Of a stretch of DNA of 64,000 nucleotides, positions 44,685-54,421 are shown in pieces (within the stretch, counting starts at the first letter, position 1; the number at the start of each line of letters is the position of its first letter). Position numbers and translations under genes: made by a program. The notes under the pieces were generated by a model. The model saw only the letters and a program-made list of their open reading frames with translations, was not told where the DNA came from and ran no database searches. This stretch comes from Vibrio algicola (GTDB taxonomy: Bacteria; Pseudomonadota; Gammaproteobacteria; Enterobacterales; Vibrionaceae): the NCBI RefSeq assembly GCF_009601765.2, contig NZ_CP045699.1, positions 1,116,001-1,180,000 of the forward strand. Direction: 5' to 3'.

Positions 44685-44724
44685 AAAAAAAGCCTATCCA
44701 TTTTGATTGGACAGGCTTTATTAT
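44685..44724. terminator. Bidirectional terminator
   Basis: AAAGCCTATCCA / TGGACAGGCTTT stem (one mismatch) flanked by A-run and T-rich sequence. Ends the MFS-hypothetical unit (plus) and asnS (minus). Confidence 0.85.
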
Positions 44725-44759
44725 TTATATGGTTAAATTTCTAATTAGGAAACTCTGAA

Positions 44760-46160
44760 TTAGAAACTTGCGCTGCGTGGTGTACGTGGGAATGGGATCA
44801 CGTCACGAACGTTGCCCATGCCAGTAACATAAGACACTAAACGCTCAAAACCAAGACCAAAGCCAGCGTGAGGAACGGTGCCGTAACGACGTAGATCACG
44901 GTACCAAGACATGTGTTCAGGGTCGATACCCATCGCAATCATACGAGCATCAAGCACGTCTAAACGCTCTTCACGCTGTGCGCCACCAATGATTTCGCCG
45001 ATACCAGGTGCAAGGACATCCATTGCTGCCACAGTTTTACCATCATCGTTTAGACGCATGTAGAACGCTTTAATGTCTTTCGGGTAGTTTTTCACGATAA
45101 CCGGTGCTTTGAAATGCTCTTCTGCAAGGTAACGTTCATGCTCAGAAGACATATCGATTCCCCATTCAACATCAAATTCAAACTTACGGCCTGAATCTTG
45201 TAGAATTTGGATAGCATCGGTGTAATCCACTTGAGCAAAGTCAGAATCAACAAATTGCTCTAGGCGAGTGATGGCTTGTTTATCAATGCGAGAGGCAAAG
45301 AATTCAAGATCATCACGACGCTCTTCAAGTACGGCAGCAAAGACATATTTAAGCATATCTTCAGCAAGTTTTGCGGCATCGTTTAGATCAGCAAAAGCAA
45401 TTTCAGGTTCAACCATCCAAAATTCTGCTAAGTGACGGCTGGTGTGCGAGTTTTCAGCACGGAAGGTTGGGCCAAAAGTGTACACTTTACTTAAGGCACA
45501 AGCATAAGCTTCAGCATTAAGTTGACCTGATACGGTTAGGAAAGTTTCTTTACCGAAGAAGTCTTCGTTGTAATCGACATTACCTTTGTCATCTAAAGGC
45601 AGGTTGTTATGATCCAGTGTTGAAACGCGGAACATTTCACCCGCGCCTTCTGCATCGGATGCAGTAATAAGCGGAGCAGAAACCCAAAAGAATCCTTGCT
45701 CGTGGTAAAAACGGTGAATAGCTTGTGATAAGCAGTTACGCACGCGAGCCACAGCGCCGATCACGTTAGTACGCGGGCGAAGGTGAGCCACTTCTCGTAA
45801 GTATTCAATTGAGTGACGTGTTTTAGCCATTGGGTAAGTATCAGCATCTTCAACCCAACCAACGACTTTTACTGCGGTAGCGGCAAGTTCAAAATCTTGA
45901 CCTTTAGCAGGAGACTCAACAATCTTACCTGTCACTTCAACAGAACAACCGGTCGTGAGTTTTAATACTTCGTCTTGGTAATTATTCAGTTCATTTGGGA
46001 CCACGGCCTGGATCGGGTCGAAACAAGAACCATCGTAAATGGCAAGGAAAGAGATCCCAGCTTTGGAATCGCGACGTGAACGGATCCAACCGCGAACAGT
46101 GATTTCACTGTCTACCGCTAATTTGCCGTTTAGAACGTCTGTTACAGGCGCGTAAGTCAT
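44760..46160 (-). CDS. asnS: Asparagine-tRNA ligase
   Basis: Class IIb aminoacyl-tRNA synthetase of 466 residues. OB-fold anticodon domain ([20 protein letters not shown]), class II motif 1 region ([20 protein letters not shown]), motif 2 [20 protein letters not shown] and motif 3 [15 protein letters not shown] are complete. ATG 46160 has GGAGAATAAA in front; the 26 upstream codons do not resemble the family. Single gene. Confidence 0.97.
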   Translation of the reverse strand: MTYAPVTDVLNGKLAVDSEITVRGWIRSRRDSKAGISFLAIYDGSCFDPIQAVVPNELNNYQDEVLKLTTGCSVEVTGKIVESPAKGQDFELAATAVKVVGWVEDADTYPMAKTRHSIEYLREVAHLRPRTNVIGAVARVRNCLSQAIHRFYHEQGFFWVSAPLITASDAEGAGEMFRVSTLDHNNLPLDDKGNVDYNEDFFGKETFLTVSGQLNAEAYACALSKVYTFGPTFRAENSHTSRHLAEFWMVEPEIAFADLNDAAKLAEDMLKYVFAAVLEERRDDLEFFASRIDKQAITRLEQFVDSDFAQVDYTDAIQILQDSGRKFEFDVEWGIDMSSEHERYLAEEHFKAPVIVKNYPKDIKAFYMRLNDDGKTVAAMDVLAPGIGEIIGGAQREERLDVLDARMIAMGIDPEHMSWYRDLRRYGTVPHAGFGLGFERLVSYVTGMGNVRDVIPFPRTPRSASF

Positions 46161-46438
46161 TTTATTCTCCATTAAAACACCCATCATTGACGACGAAAGG
46201 GTGCAATCTGTCTTAAATTTGTACGATGAAAATCGCATCGCAATTACCTGATATATTACCTGTCATAGCCTCTGCTTCAACCTTTAATTGTGGGTTTCAT
46301 TGCATTTTTAGCCTGTTAAACGCGATTTGCATCCTTAATTCGATAAATTAGTGTTAATTACAAGCAAACTAATGGCTCAACTCTCGTTACAATGACAATA
46401 GACATGAAACATTGAAGCGTTCAAATAAAGAGGTGGAT

Positions 46439-47029
46439 GTGAAATATTGATTACCGAATTTAAGCCTATCAAATGTAAAGATAGCCACAGGATTAAGCGT
46501 TGCGATACTCGTCAGTGGGTGTTCAACCATTGGTGGCGATCAGGTTTCAATTGGCTCAGCCGACGAAATTAACCAAAATATAACTTTAAAACAAGATCCT
46601 CTCACTCGAAGCGCTGACTTACAAACGGCGTCTTATTGGACCAAATGTGATGGCAAATTTGATGGGGCGGGGTATCGATATCGCACATCGGTTTACGCCA
46701 ATGGCCATCAACAAACGCAACTGTATGTTCGGTTGAAGTCCTCACAAGGCCCTTACGGCATCAACAAAGCATTTGATGATAGTGAGCAATATAAGGTGAC
46801 GGTTTATCAACCTGAAAATAAATCCGATTCGGTGGTGTATGAAAATTTCGCGTTGGATATCTCGCCTCAGCAATTGAAAGCTGCCGCAGAAGGGCCATTA
46901 AGCTTACATTTTGTTGGTGATAAAAATCGTTGTGATATTGTGGTCGAAAAACCGGTCAGTTGGGTGTTTGATATGAACTTGGATGCCTTACTCAAACAGG
47001 TCGAAAAATTAAAAGCAACGCAGAAATAA
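46439..47029 (+). pseudogene. Lipoprotein gene with an in-frame TGA at codon 4
   Basis: A 196-codon frame begins at GTG 46439 after an excellent AGAGGTGG site, reads Lys-Tyr, then TGA (46448-46450), then continues open to 47029. After the stop the frame encodes a classical lipoprotein signal (NVKIATGLSVAILVSGCST, lipobox VSGC) and a ~150-residue mature part (ASYWTKCDGKFDGAGYRYRT, HFVGDKNRCDIVVEKPVSWV, with three Cys). No ATG, GTG or TTG lies between the TGA and the lipobox, so the product cannot be made normally. An alternative view is a 2-base insertion after an ATG at 46473, which would give MKIATGLSVA directly. Family not recognised. Confidence 0.75.
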
Positions 47030-47065
47030 AATATAGAGATTTAGATACTTAGAGATAGCAAAATC

Positions 47066-47112
47066 AAAAAGCGCGTTTAATTTTCAAACAGAAAGTTAAA
47101 CGCGCTTTTTTT
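47066..47112. terminator. Bidirectional terminator
   Basis: 15-bp stem AAAAAGCGCGTTTAA / TTAAACGCGCTTTTT with a 15-base loop and T-run. Between the lipoprotein locus (plus) and sdaA (minus). Confidence 0.9.
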
Positions 47113-47150
47113 AGTGTCGATTATTAATCGTCGGTCTCAGATATTAGGTT

Positions 47151-48512
47151 TTAACAAATCACTTTAATTGCCAATCCACCTTGTGAGGTTTCACGGTATT
47201 TTGAGTTCATGTCTTTACCGGTTTCTAGCATGGTTTCAATCACTTTATCCAATGAAACGCGTGGCTCAGATGAGCGGCGCATTGCCATACGAGTCGAGTT
47301 GATTGCTTTCACTGCCGCAATACCGTTACGCTCGATACACGGAACTTGCACTTGTCCTGCCACAGGATCGCAAGTTAAGCCTAAGTTATGCTCCATGCCA
47401 ATTTCAGCCGCCATACACACTTGCTCAGGACTGCCGCCTAACAATTCTGCAAGACCCGCTGCCGCCATAGAACAAGCCACACCAACTTCACCTTGGCAAC
47501 CAACTTCTGCGCCAGAAATTGAAGCATTTTGTTTGTATAAACCGCCAATTGCGCCAGAGGCGGCAAAATAGCGAATGTAATCTTTTTCGGTCACGGTCTG
47601 AATAAACTTATCGTAATACGCTAATACCGCAGGAATAATGCCACATGCCCCATTGGTTGGCGCTGTCACCACACGACCACCCGCCGCATTTTCTTCATTC
47701 ACCGCAAAAGCGTACATATTGACCCAATCGATTACTGCCATTGGATCGGTTGAGGTATTGGATGAGGTTAATAGCTGTTGACGTAATGCAGAAGCACGAC
47801 GCGGCACACGCAATGGTCCAGGCAAAATACCTTCTGTATTCATGCCTTTTTCCATACATTCGCGCATGGTTTTCCAGATGTTAGCAAAATAGGTACGAAC
47901 ATCATCACTTGAATGTTGCGCGCTTTCATTTTTCATCACTAAGGTACTGATCGACAAACCATGCTCTTTGCATAGGCTCAATAACTCGGTAGCTGAATTA
48001 AATTCGTAAGGGGTACTAAATGCAGATTCTTGCTCTTTACCAAAGTGCTCTTCATCGACAATAAAGCCACCACCGATAGAGTAGTAAGTTTTACTGTAAG
48101 ACACTTCACCATCCACCCATGCGTGAATTTGCATACCATTTTCATGCAAAGACAAGTTAGAGTTATGGAAGTTCATGCTGCCTTCTTTAGGAAACTCTAC
48201 CGTATGACAATGCATACCAACCGGTAGACGCTCGGTTTCAGCCACGCGCGCAATGAAGCCTGGAATAGCGTCAATATCTACATGTTCTGGCGTATTTCCT
48301 GCCAATCCCATAATGATAGCGATATCAGTTTGGTGACCTTTCCCTGTCAGCGATAATGAACCGTAAACATCGACAGTAATTTTAGTAATATCACGCAATG
48401 TACCCATGCCGCGAAGGTCATCAATAAATTGTTTACCGGCTTTCATTGGGCCAACAGTGTGAGAGCTCGAAGGGCCAACGCCAATTTTGTAGATATCAAA
48501 AACACTGATCAT
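47151..48512 (-). CDS. sdaA: L-serine ammonia-lyase (iron-sulfur)
   Basis: Deaminates L-serine to pyruvate and ammonia with a 4Fe-4S cluster. 453 residues, single-chain form with the beta domain first ([20 protein letters not shown]) and the catalytic alpha domain after ([18 protein letters not shown]). Cluster cysteines are in [15 protein letters not shown] and [20 protein letters not shown]. Follows sdaC on the same strand after 84 bases; uptake and degradation of serine are thus encoded together. Confidence 0.96.
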   Translation of the reverse strand: MISVFDIYKIGVGPSSSHTVGPMKAGKQFIDDLRGMGTLRDITKITVDVYGSLSLTGKGHQTDIAIIMGLAGNTPEHVDIDAIPGFIARVAETERLPVGMHCHTVEFPKEGSMNFHNSNLSLHENGMQIHAWVDGEVSYSKTYYSIGGGFIVDEEHFGKEQESAFSTPYEFNSATELLSLCKEHGLSISTLVMKNESAQHSSDDVRTYFANIWKTMRECMEKGMNTEGILPGPLRVPRRASALRQQLLTSSNTSTDPMAVIDWVNMYAFAVNEENAAGGRVVTAPTNGACGIIPAVLAYYDKFIQTVTEKDYIRYFAASGAIGGLYKQNASISGAEVGCQGEVGVACSMAAAGLAELLGGSPEQVCMAAEIGMEHNLGLTCDPVAGQVQVPCIERNGIAAVKAINSTRMAMRRSSEPRVSLDKVIETMLETGKDMNSKYRETSQGGLAIKVIC

Positions 48513-48529
48513 GTTATTTACCTCTAATT

Positions 48530-48553
48530 AAGCCCCTTAAAAGTAAGAGGCTT
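48530..48553 (-). other. Hairpin between sdaC and sdaA
   Basis: Arms AAGCCCCTTA / TAAGAGGCTT (ten pairs, two of them wobble in RNA) with a 4-base loop, about 18 bases before the sdaA start. Probably an mRNA hairpin that modulates sdaA expression or processing. Confidence 0.5.
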
Positions 48554-48596
48554 ATATTATTTATAGTTTTCTAATGGTTAGCTAAATGTGCAGTGA

Positions 48597-49853
48597 TTAG
48601 AAAAGGCTGTAGATTACTGAAGTAATAGCGGCAACACCACATACTGCAGTGAAGATTTGTGCAATAGGTGAAGTTTTGAATTTCGCCATCGCAGGAACAT
48701 TACGCATTGCGTAGATAGGAAGAATGAACAAGATAGCAGCAATCATTGGAGAGCCGATAGATTCAATCATACCTAAGATGCTTGGGTTGATGATAGAGAT
48801 GATCCAAGTTGTCAACACGATAAACACAAGAGACAATTTTTTTACTTTCTTCTCTTCCATTCCTGAACGAGATTTTACTAGACCAACCAAACCTTCATGT
48901 GCACCAAGGAAGTGACCGAAGTAGCTTGACGTGATCGCCGCGAAAGCAACGATTGGACCTAAGTAAGAAATCATTGGAGAAGAGTGAATGTTAGCCAGGT
49001 AAGACAGAACACTGATGTTTTGTGCTTGTGCTTCGCCAAGTTGTGCAGGAGTTAAAGAAAGAACAACAGAGAATACGAAGAACATAACGAAAACCATCAA
49101 CATAGTCGCTGCGCCACCTGTGATCATATCGGTTTTCTTAGCCGCGTTATCACCGTATGTACGACGTTGCTCTTTCGAGAACTGGCTGATGATTGGGCTG
49201 TGGTTAAAAGAGAACACAATGATAGGAATAGCAAGCCAAATGATCTTAGGCATAGCAACCCAATCTGGTGTGACTTCAGCCATTGAAGTGTTCCACTCTG
49301 GAATAAGGAAGATAGAAAGCGCAAGTAAGATGAATACTAATGGGTAAACCATGGCAGAGGTTACTTTCAGCATTAAATCTTTACCGAAGATCACGCCACA
49401 AGTCATTAATGAAATCAATGCACCAGACAGTAACCAACGAGGAATGGATTCCATGCCGATTTGATTCACTAAGAAAGAATCTACGGTATTAGTGATGCCC
49501 ACACCGTAGATAAGTACGATAGGGTAGATTGCAAAAAAATATGCAAAAGTAATGATGGTCGCGCCAGTTTTACCAAAGTGTTCTTCAACAACATCGGTAA
49601 TATCTGCATTAGGATTTTTAGAAGAGAGAACGAAACGTGCTAACCCTTTATGCGCTAGCCAAATCATAGGCATTGCAATGAGAGCCAAAATGACTAATGG
49701 CCAAAAACCACCCGCACCGGCTTTGATTGGAAGAAATAATACGCCAGCACCAACCGCGGTACCGAAAAGTGATAAAACCCATGAAAAATCTTTATAGGTC
49801 CATTTGCTCGACGCTGCTGCGCTTTGCGTTGTTGTATTGGTTGTAGTTTGCAT
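48597..49853 (-). CDS. sdaC: Serine/H+ symporter, HAAAP family
   Basis: Inner-membrane L-serine importer. 418 residues, about 11 membrane helices. The first helix block WVLSLFGTAVGAGVLFLPIK and NHSPIISQFSKEQRRTYGDN are hallmarks of SdaC/HAAAP proteins. First gene of sdaC-sdaA. Confidence 0.93.
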   Translation of the reverse strand: MQTTTNTTTQSAAASSKWTYKDFSWVLSLFGTAVGAGVLFLPIKAGAGGFWPLVILALIAMPMIWLAHKGLARFVLSSKNPNADITDVVEEHFGKTGATIITFAYFFAIYPIVLIYGVGITNTVDSFLVNQIGMESIPRWLLSGALISLMTCGVIFGKDLMLKVTSAMVYPLVFILLALSIFLIPEWNTSMAEVTPDWVAMPKIIWLAIPIIVFSFNHSPIISQFSKEQRRTYGDNAAKKTDMITGGAATMLMVFVMFFVFSVVLSLTPAQLGEAQAQNISVLSYLANIHSSPMISYLGPIVAFAAITSSYFGHFLGAHEGLVGLVKSRSGMEEKKVKKLSLVFIVLTTWIISIINPSILGMIESIGSPMIAAILFILPIYAMRNVPAMAKFKTSPIAQIFTAVCGVAAITSVIYSLF

Positions 49854-50077
49854 AATATGAATTCTCTTAATTTTGGGAACAGGAAGAATTGGCGAAGATT
49901 ATGCGCGTTTGAATGCTAAAAAACACGATCGAAATCAAGTAATTTCAGATAATGAAAGGGAGGGACGCATAACTTGCGCTGTGTCACAAAGTTAGCTTCA
50001 TTCGCATTAGTTTTACTAATGAAGTGATAATCAGTGGTTATTATGTGCTACAGATTATTTTAAGCTATAAAATTTAT

Positions 50078-50674
50078 TTAGGGTTTAAATTGCAACTGAT
50101 TTTGAAGTGATTGAATGATTTGTCCTGTAACACCCCAAATAAAGTATTTTTGATAGTGAATAGAAAAAATAGGATGCTGATTTCCGCGTAGGATCATGGT
50201 TGAGGTGTGCAAGTTTTGCGGATTAAAAAGGTAGTTGGCAGGGACTTCAAACACGCTATCGACTTCATTAGGATCGATTACACAACGATAATCCTGTTTC
50301 ACTAACGCGACAAATGGCGTAATTTCAAACTGACTAACGGTAACTAAAGAGGGCAATTGACCAAGCAGTTGAATTTGGTTGGTTAAGACGCCGACCTCTT
50401 CGTTGGTTTCTCTTAATGCGGTATCGGCAAGCGAGCGATCAAATAATTCATATTTGCCACCCGGAAAGCTCACTTCGCCCGCATGGTGCTTTAAATGCGA
50501 AGCTCGTTTGGTAAATAGAACATAGATGCCATCAGGTCGATCGATACAAGGAATAAGTACGGCCGCTTTTCGCAATGACTGTTTATTAAGATGCGCGATC
50601 CTTCGCAAACTGTCAGCATGATATTGACTTGGCGTCGTTAATGAAAATTGTCGCAGCAGTTGATCTCGCGTCAT
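50078..50674 (-). CDS. nudL: NUDIX hydrolase, CoA pyrophosphatase NudL type
   Basis: 198 residues. Nudix box runs GGKYELFDRSLADTALRETN then EEVGV, a full GX5EX7REUXEEXGU match, preceded by the CoA-specific LFTKRASHLKHHAGEVSFPG block (UPF0035). Cleaves CoA and derivatives to 3',5'-ADP and phosphopantetheine. It lies downstream of pabB on the same strand (69-base gap) and may be co-transcribed, as in other vibrios. Confidence 0.9.
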   Translation of the reverse strand: MTRDQLLRQFSLTTPSQYHADSLRRIAHLNKQSLRKAAVLIPCIDRPDGIYVLFTKRASHLKHHAGEVSFPGGKYELFDRSLADTALRETNEEVGVLTNQIQLLGQLPSLVTVSQFEITPFVALVKQDYRCVIDPNEVDSVFEVPANYLFNPQNLHTSTMILRGNQHPIFSIHYQKYFIWGVTGQIIQSLQNQLQFKP

Positions 50675-50743
50675 GCTTTATCCTTAAAGCTCAATCCATC
50701 CCTTTATTATAGATTTGTTCGCTGGGTCTTGAAGTGAGCTTGA

Positions 50744-52213
50744 TTAGACTTTCGATAATATGGGCAAAATTCGACTCACCTTATCAAGGGTTTCTTGATA
50801 TTCGGCTTCCATTTCACTGTCTGCCACAATGCCACCGCCTGCCCAAGCGTATAAATGCTGTTGATAGGCAATCAGAGTACGAATGGTAATGTTGCTGTCC
50901 ATGTTTCCACAACGGCTAATATAACCAATGCTGCCACAGTATATGTTGCGACGATGGGGTTCTAATTCTTCAATGATCTGCATGGCACGAATTTTGGGGG
51001 CGCCCGTGATTGAACCACCTGGAAAACAAGCGCGTAATAAAGAAGAAGGGGTTTGATTGTCATCAAGTTGAGCGCGAATGGTGCTAACTAAATGGTGCAC
51101 TGCTGGAAAACTCTCTACTTCGAATAATGCTGGCACGGTGACGCTACCTGGTTTTGCCACTCTGCCAATATCGTTACGCAGCAAATCGACGATCATTAAG
51201 TTTTCAGCCTGATCTTTTTGGGCGCGTTGGAGTTGTTGTGCAAGTTGCGCATCTTCGATTGGATCAAGACTGCGCGGGCGAGTACCTTTGATCGGTTTGG
51301 TTTCGATCACCCGTTTTGTTGATGGTTTGCAATCGGTTGTGAGAGGGTCAACTGAGAGTGGTCCAACTGAAGCGACACAAGGCTGATTTTCTAATGACAA
51401 AAACCGTTCAGGCGAAATGCTTAGCACTGCGATTTCATCGGTACGAATAAAAGCAGAAAAAGGCGCATGATTACTGGTTTCTAATGCTTGATAGGCTTGC
51501 CACTCACTACCTTGATAAGCGGCATTAAAACGCTGCGCTAGGTTGATTTGATAACAATCACCGGCGGCTAAGTATTCTTTGATCAGCGAAAATTTTTGCC
51601 CGTATTCAGATTTGGTCATGTTGGATGACCAGTCACTCTTTAATCTAAACGATTCATTGATATCGACTTGCTGTTGATAAAGACATTTTTGATTTTCTAG
51701 CCATTGCTGATACTGAGGTAAGTTCTGGCCGACTAGATAGGCACGTTGCAATTGATGATCGACGACCAGAGCCCACTCATATAAACCGACCGCCATATCA
51801 GCAGTAGGAATATCGGCGCTAGCAGTGGTTGGCATGGTCTCAACCTGACGACCTAAATCATAACTAAAGTAACCCAGCGCGCCCCCAATAAAAGGAATGT
51901 CGTCAATGGGCGCAAGGCTTGGCAATAATAAATCTTGGTAATGGGCTAATAATTCAAATGGATCTTGGCTTGAGTAAATGGGATTACCAGCATCGGAAGA
52001 TATCGTGATCTGAGTCGTTGCAGCGTGAGTGACTAAAGTTGCGATCGGATTGGCGACTAAAATATCAAAGCGATTATTGGGATGACCTTGCGCCGCTGAG
52101 CGTAACAACATTGCCCAGGGTAAATGTTGCAGATGAGAGAAATAGGTCAGACTTAAATCTGCTGAATACTCAAGCGATTGAACGCAAACAGAATGTGGTT
52201 GGGCTATCTTCAT
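50744..52213 (-). CDS. pabB: Aminodeoxychorismate synthase component I
   Basis: Makes 4-amino-4-deoxychorismate from chorismate with PabA glutaminase, for folate. 489 residues. The chorismate-binding core is complete: GDCYQINLAQRFNA, SISPERFLSL, KPIKGTRPRS, AENLMIVDLLRNDIGRVA, CFPGGSITGAPKIRAM and YCGSIGYIS. The KPIKGT Lys, typical of PabB rather than TrpE, is present. ATG 52213 is the first good start; a TTG 15 codons upstream is unlikely. Divergent from the fumarase gene. Confidence 0.93.
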   Translation of the reverse strand: MKIAQPHSVCVQSLEYSADLSLTYFSHLQHLPWAMLLRSAAQGHPNNRFDILVANPIATLVTHAATTQITISSDAGNPIYSSQDPFELLAHYQDLLLPSLAPIDDIPFIGGALGYFSYDLGRQVETMPTTASADIPTADMAVGLYEWALVVDHQLQRAYLVGQNLPQYQQWLENQKCLYQQQVDINESFRLKSDWSSNMTKSEYGQKFSLIKEYLAAGDCYQINLAQRFNAAYQGSEWQAYQALETSNHAPFSAFIRTDEIAVLSISPERFLSLENQPCVASVGPLSVDPLTTDCKPSTKRVIETKPIKGTRPRSLDPIEDAQLAQQLQRAQKDQAENLMIVDLLRNDIGRVAKPGSVTVPALFEVESFPAVHHLVSTIRAQLDDNQTPSSLLRACFPGGSITGAPKIRAMQIIEELEPHRRNIYCGSIGYISRCGNMDSNITIRTLIAYQQHLYAWAGGGIVADSEMEAEYQETLDKVSRILPILSKV

Positions 52214-52468
52214 GCTTTTATTTAATTTTTCATTGGTTAAAGTGTGACAAAGGTTCAATCACTACATGGTATCTGGTGAGCAGCAAGAGTATCATAATTT
52301 GGCACAAAGCAATCGAGTTACAAGGCCGTAACCCAATAATCTAATAACAATTCCATCAGCATTGGCATAAAAAATTGGTAATGAATGCAAAGTCTTTATC
52401 TTTTCCGATATCTGCACCACTGTAATGCGATATTTTGCTGATGGAACATAATTATAACTGAGGCAACT

Positions 52469-53986
52469 ATGACTGTTATTCGTAAGCAAGATGTGATCAG
52501 CAGTGTCGCTGACGCACTTCAATATATCTCTTATTATCATCCTCTCGATTTTATTCAGGCGCTTGAGAAAGCGTATAACAAAGAAGAAAGCCAAGCGGCA
52601 AAGGATGCCATCGCGCAAATCTTAATAAACTCGCGTATGGCTGCTGAAGGTCACCGCCCAATTTGTCAAGATACCGGCATTGTGACCTGCTTTGTCAATA
52701 TTGGTATGGAAGTGTCGTGGGATCAAACCGACATGACGGTACAGCAAATGGTTGATGAAGGTATTCGTCAAGCTTACACCAATCCTGATAACCCATTGCG
52801 TGCTTCTGTTTTATCTGACCCTGCGGGTAAGCGAATCAATACTAAAGACAATACTCCGGGTGTGGTTCATATCAATATGGTGCCGGGTAATAAAGTGGAT
52901 ATCCAAATTGCGGCCAAAGGTGGCGGCTCTGAAAACAAAACCAAAATGGTGATGCTGAACCCGTCAGATGATGTAGCTGAATGGGTTGAAAAAACGATGC
53001 CACTGCTTGGTGCGGGTTGGTGTCCACCAGGCATGCTGGGTATCGGTATTGGCGGAACGGCCGAAAAGGCTGCGGTGCTAGCCAAAGAATCGCTAATGGA
53101 ACATATTGATATTGCCGAACTGATTGAACGCGGCCCTGAAACCACAGAAGAAAAACTGCGGGTTGATATTTTTAATCGTGTTAATAAATTAGGCATAGGC
53201 GCGCAAGGTTTAGGCGGATTAACAACCGTGGTCGATGTGAAAATTAAAACAGCGCCAACCCATGCGGCCTCTAAACCGGTTTGTTTAATTCCAAATTGTG
53301 CTGCGACGCGTCATGTCCATTTCACTCTTGATGGATCAGGTCCGGCGCAACTCGAGCCACCGAAATTAGAAGATTGGCCACAAATCACTTGGGAAGCGGG
53401 GGCCAATACTCGCCGGGTTAACCTTGATCAAGTGACTAAAGAAGAGGTGCAAGAGTGGAAAACAGGCGAAACCGTGCTGCTGTCAGGTAAGATATTAACC
53501 GGCCGTGATGCGGCGCATAAACGTATTCAAAGCTTATTAGAAAGTGGCGAAGGTCTGCCTGAAGGGGTCGATTTTACCGGTAAATTTATTTACTACGTTG
53601 GTCCTGTTGATGCGGTTGGTGATGAAGTGGTCGGCCCAGCAGGACCAACCACCTCGACCCGCATGGATAAATTTACTGACATGATGTTAAGCCAAACGGG
53701 ATTAACTGGCATGATAGGTAAAGCTGAGCGCGGCCCTGCGGCCATTGAATCAATCAAAAACCATAAAGCGGTGTATTTAATGGCGGTTGGTGGCGCTGCA
53801 TATTTAGTGGCGAAGGCTATCAAGAAAGCACGCGTAGTGGCATTTGAAGAGTTAGGAATGGAAGCGATTTACGAATTTGAAGTCGAAGACATGCCAGTTA
53901 CGGTAGCCGTGGACTCCACTGGTGCAAATGCACACCAAATTGGCCCAGATACTTGGAAAGTAAAAATCGCAGAAATGGAAAAATAA
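52469..53986 (+). CDS. fumA: Fumarate hydratase class I
   Basis: Oxygen-sensitive 4Fe-4S fumarase of the TCA cycle. 505 residues, the single-chain class I form. Cluster Cys candidates are in GHRPICQDTGIVTCF, LIPNCAATRHVHF and AGWCPPGMLGIGIGGTAEK. The C-terminal swivel domain (GKILTGRDAAHKRI, YVGPVDAVGDEVVGPAGPTT) is complete. GAGG lies before the ATG. FumA/FumB cannot be told apart by eye, so the symbol is generic. Confidence 0.94.
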   Translation: MTVIRKQDVISSVADALQYISYYHPLDFIQALEKAYNKEESQAAKDAIAQILINSRMAAEGHRPICQDTGIVTCFVNIGMEVSWDQTDMTVQQMVDEGIRQAYTNPDNPLRASVLSDPAGKRINTKDNTPGVVHINMVPGNKVDIQIAAKGGGSENKTKMVMLNPSDDVAEWVEKTMPLLGAGWCPPGMLGIGIGGTAEKAAVLAKESLMEHIDIAELIERGPETTEEKLRVDIFNRVNKLGIGAQGLGGLTTVVDVKIKTAPTHAASKPVCLIPNCAATRHVHFTLDGSGPAQLEPPKLEDWPQITWEAGANTRRVNLDQVTKEEVQEWKTGETVLLSGKILTGRDAAHKRIQSLLESGEGLPEGVDFTGKFIYYVGPVDAVGDEVVGPAGPTTSTRMDKFTDMMLSQTGLTGMIGKAERGPAAIESIKNHKAVYLMAVGGAAYLVAKAIKKARVVAFEELGMEAIYEFEVEDMPVTVAVDSTGANAHQIGPDTWKVKIAEMEK

Positions 53987-54028
53987 CCTGACTAATTAAC
54001 TGAAATTGATTATAGTTTAGTTATTGAA

Positions 54029-54073
54029 CATGGACTTAAGTCACTTAAGTCACTTAAGTCACATAAGTCCATG
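54029..54073. repeat. 9-bp tandem repeat inside a palindrome, after the fumarase gene
   Basis: Four 9-bp units ACTTAAGTC (54034-54060 perfect x3, the fourth ACATAAGTC), flanked by CATGG and CCATG so that CATGGACTTA (54029) pairs with TAAGTCCATG (54064). Each ACTTAAGT is itself a palindrome. The block could form a long hairpin in the fumarase mRNA 3' end or a multi-site operator for the small membrane protein gene. Confidence 0.8.
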
Positions 54074-54096
54074 AGGTTAAATATTTAGGAGATAAA

Positions 54097-54291
54097 ATGC
54101 CACGTTTTGTAAGAGTATTACAAATTCTTATCGCAATCATCGTTGGTGGTTACACTGGTTTTGAAATTATACGCTTTGGTGTATCTATTTTTAGCCAACC
54201 ACTTGGCACCTTTGTCACCATGACCATTGTTTTAGCTTTATTCTTAGAGTTAGCACTGTTTGTGATTTATAAAATGATTGAAGAAGATTAA
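54097..54291 (+). CDS. Small two-helix membrane protein
   Basis: 64 residues, two hydrophobic segments (about 6-22 and 37-58) and an acidic C-terminus (KMIEED). Ribosome-binding site AGGAGATAAA directly before ATG. Own terminator follows. A conserved small Vibrio protein of unknown function, as far as I can tell. Confidence 0.75.
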   Translation: MPRFVRVLQILIAIIVGGYTGFEIIRFGVSIFSQPLGTFVTMTIVLALFLELALFVIYKMIEED

Positions 54292-54327
54292 TTTCTTCTT
54301 CGATTAGGTTATCAAAACCACGCTTAC

Positions 54328-54366
54328 AAAGGCTCACATAGATTTATGTGGGCCTTTTCGTTTTTA
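54328..54366 (+). terminator. Rho-independent terminator
   Basis: 13-bp stem AAAGGCTCACATA / TATGTGGGCCTTT with one mismatch, then TTTTCGTTTTT. Ends the small membrane protein transcript. Confidence 0.85.
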
Positions 54367-54421
54367 GATTAGACAGTGATAATATAGACTCTCGTCGCAC
54401 AGGTATGAGTTGAGGTAGTAA

